Source: Klenkia sp.
GTDB taxonomy: Bacteria > Actinomycetota > Actinomycetes > Mycobacteriales > Geodermatophilaceae
Length of the DNA: 17,434 bases
Reading direction: 5' to 3'
Assembly (NCBI GenBank): GCA_025966215.1
Contig: JAOPVM010000237.1
Span: forward strand, 1 to 17,434
Below are positions 16,991-17,434 of the stretch, in pieces (within the stretch, counting starts at the first letter, position 1; every line of letters starts with the position of its first letter). The notes under the pieces are model-generated. The model saw only the letters and a program-made list of their open reading frames with translations, did not search any database and was not told where the DNA came from. The translations under genes and the position numbers were made by a program.

Positions 16991-17434
16991 TCACGGTCGG
17001 CGCCACGCCCGGCCCTCGGAGGCGAGCATCTCGTCGGCGGCCCGGGGGCCCCACTCGCCGGCCCGGTAGGAGAACGGCGTCGTCGTCGCCCAGTACTCCT
17101 CCAACGGGTCGATGACCGCCCAGGAGGCCTCGACCTCGGCGTTGCGCGGGAAGAGCGTGGCGTCGCCGAGCAGGACGTCCAGGAGCAGCCGCTCGTAGGC
17201 CTCGGGGGAGGACTCGGTGAACTGCTCGCCGTAGAGGAAGTCCATCGACACGTCGCGAACCTCCATCACGCTGCCCGGCACCTTCGACCCGAACTTGAGG
17301 GTCACGCCCTCGTCGTGCTGCACCCTGACGACGAGCTGGTTGTGCCCCTGCTCCTCGGTGTCGGTCGGGGCGAAGGGCAGGTGCGGGGCGCGGCGGAACG
17401 ACAGGGCGATCTCGGTGACCCGGCGGGGGAGTCG
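16991..17434 (-). CDS. zwf: Glucose-6-phosphate dehydrogenase, C-terminal part
   Basis: Only the last 147 residues are inside the window; the gene runs off the right edge. G6PDH oxidises glucose-6-phosphate to 6-phosphogluconolactone and makes NADPH, opening the oxidative pentose phosphate pathway. Reading back from the stop at 16993-16991, the frame is open to the window end. The first visible residues, RRVTEIALSFRRAPHLPF, match the conserved strand of the C-terminal domain. VMEVRDVSMDFLYGEQF, PEAYERLLLDVLLGDATLFP and EASWAVIDPLEEYW follow and are typical G6PDH blocks. A GTG at 17323 is internal, not a start. It is the upstream gene of opcA (28-base gap), so catalytic residues and any promoter lie outside the window. 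Confidence 0.95.
   Translation of the reverse strand, partial: RLPRRVTEIALSFRRAPHLPFAPTDTEEQGHNQLVVRVQHDEGVTLKFGSKVPGSVMEVRDVSMDFLYGEQFTESSPEAYERLLLDVLLGDATLFPRNAEVEASWAVIDPLEEYWATTTPFSYRAGEWGPRAADEMLASEGRAWRRP

Overview
The window is a conserved chromosomal core region of a very GC-rich actinobacterium. RbpA, WhiA and OpcA are present, and the gene order uvrC-rapZ-yvcK-whiA-gap-pgk-tpiA-secG-rbpA-(pgl-opcA-zwf) is an actinobacterial hallmark. Codons nearly always end in G or C. A member of the Geodermatophilaceae (Blastococcus, Geodermatophilus or Modestobacter type) is my best guess, but that family assignment is an impression, not a proof. I see no mobile element, CRISPR array, rRNA or tRNA, and no gene cluster that looks like a new defence or biosynthetic system.

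Layout. Positions 1-168 are the upstream region of uvrA. Bases 169-6134 carry nucleotide excision repair: uvrA and uvrC, with an alpha/beta hydrolase of monoacylglycerol-lipase type between them. Bases 6131-9162 hold rapZ, yvcK and whiA, the conserved trio downstream of uvrC, linked to cell-envelope precursor control and developmental regulation. Bases 9358-12388 hold the lower-glycolysis operon gap-pgk-tpiA, joined by 1-base TGATG stop/start overlaps. Bases 12435-14228 encode a solitary peptide/nickel-type ABC substrate-binding lipoprotein. secG (protein export) and rbpA (RNA polymerase-binding activator) follow. The right end, on the minus strand and convergent with rbpA, is the oxidative pentose phosphate set zwf (cut by the window edge), opcA and pgl. 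The window therefore combines DNA repair, both main routes of glucose oxidation and general transcription and secretion functions.

The genes are ordinary, so the interest is in the intergenic DNA. Two successive junctions (uvrA/hydrolase and hydrolase/uvrC) share one layout: an inverted repeat, a -10-like hexamer directly abutting its right arm, exactly 6 bases, then ATG without a usable ribosome binding site. This suggests leaderless transcripts starting at a promoter fused to the preceding terminator. The 195-base whiA-gap gap holds two GACGTC palindromes, a -10 hexamer TAGGCT, a 10-base palindrome GGTCGCGACC just downstream of the expected start, and a perfect 9-bp hairpin close to the gap ribosome binding site. 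A 14-bp stem sits between the convergent rbpA and pgl genes. All promoter, operator and terminator calls are by eye and are inferences.
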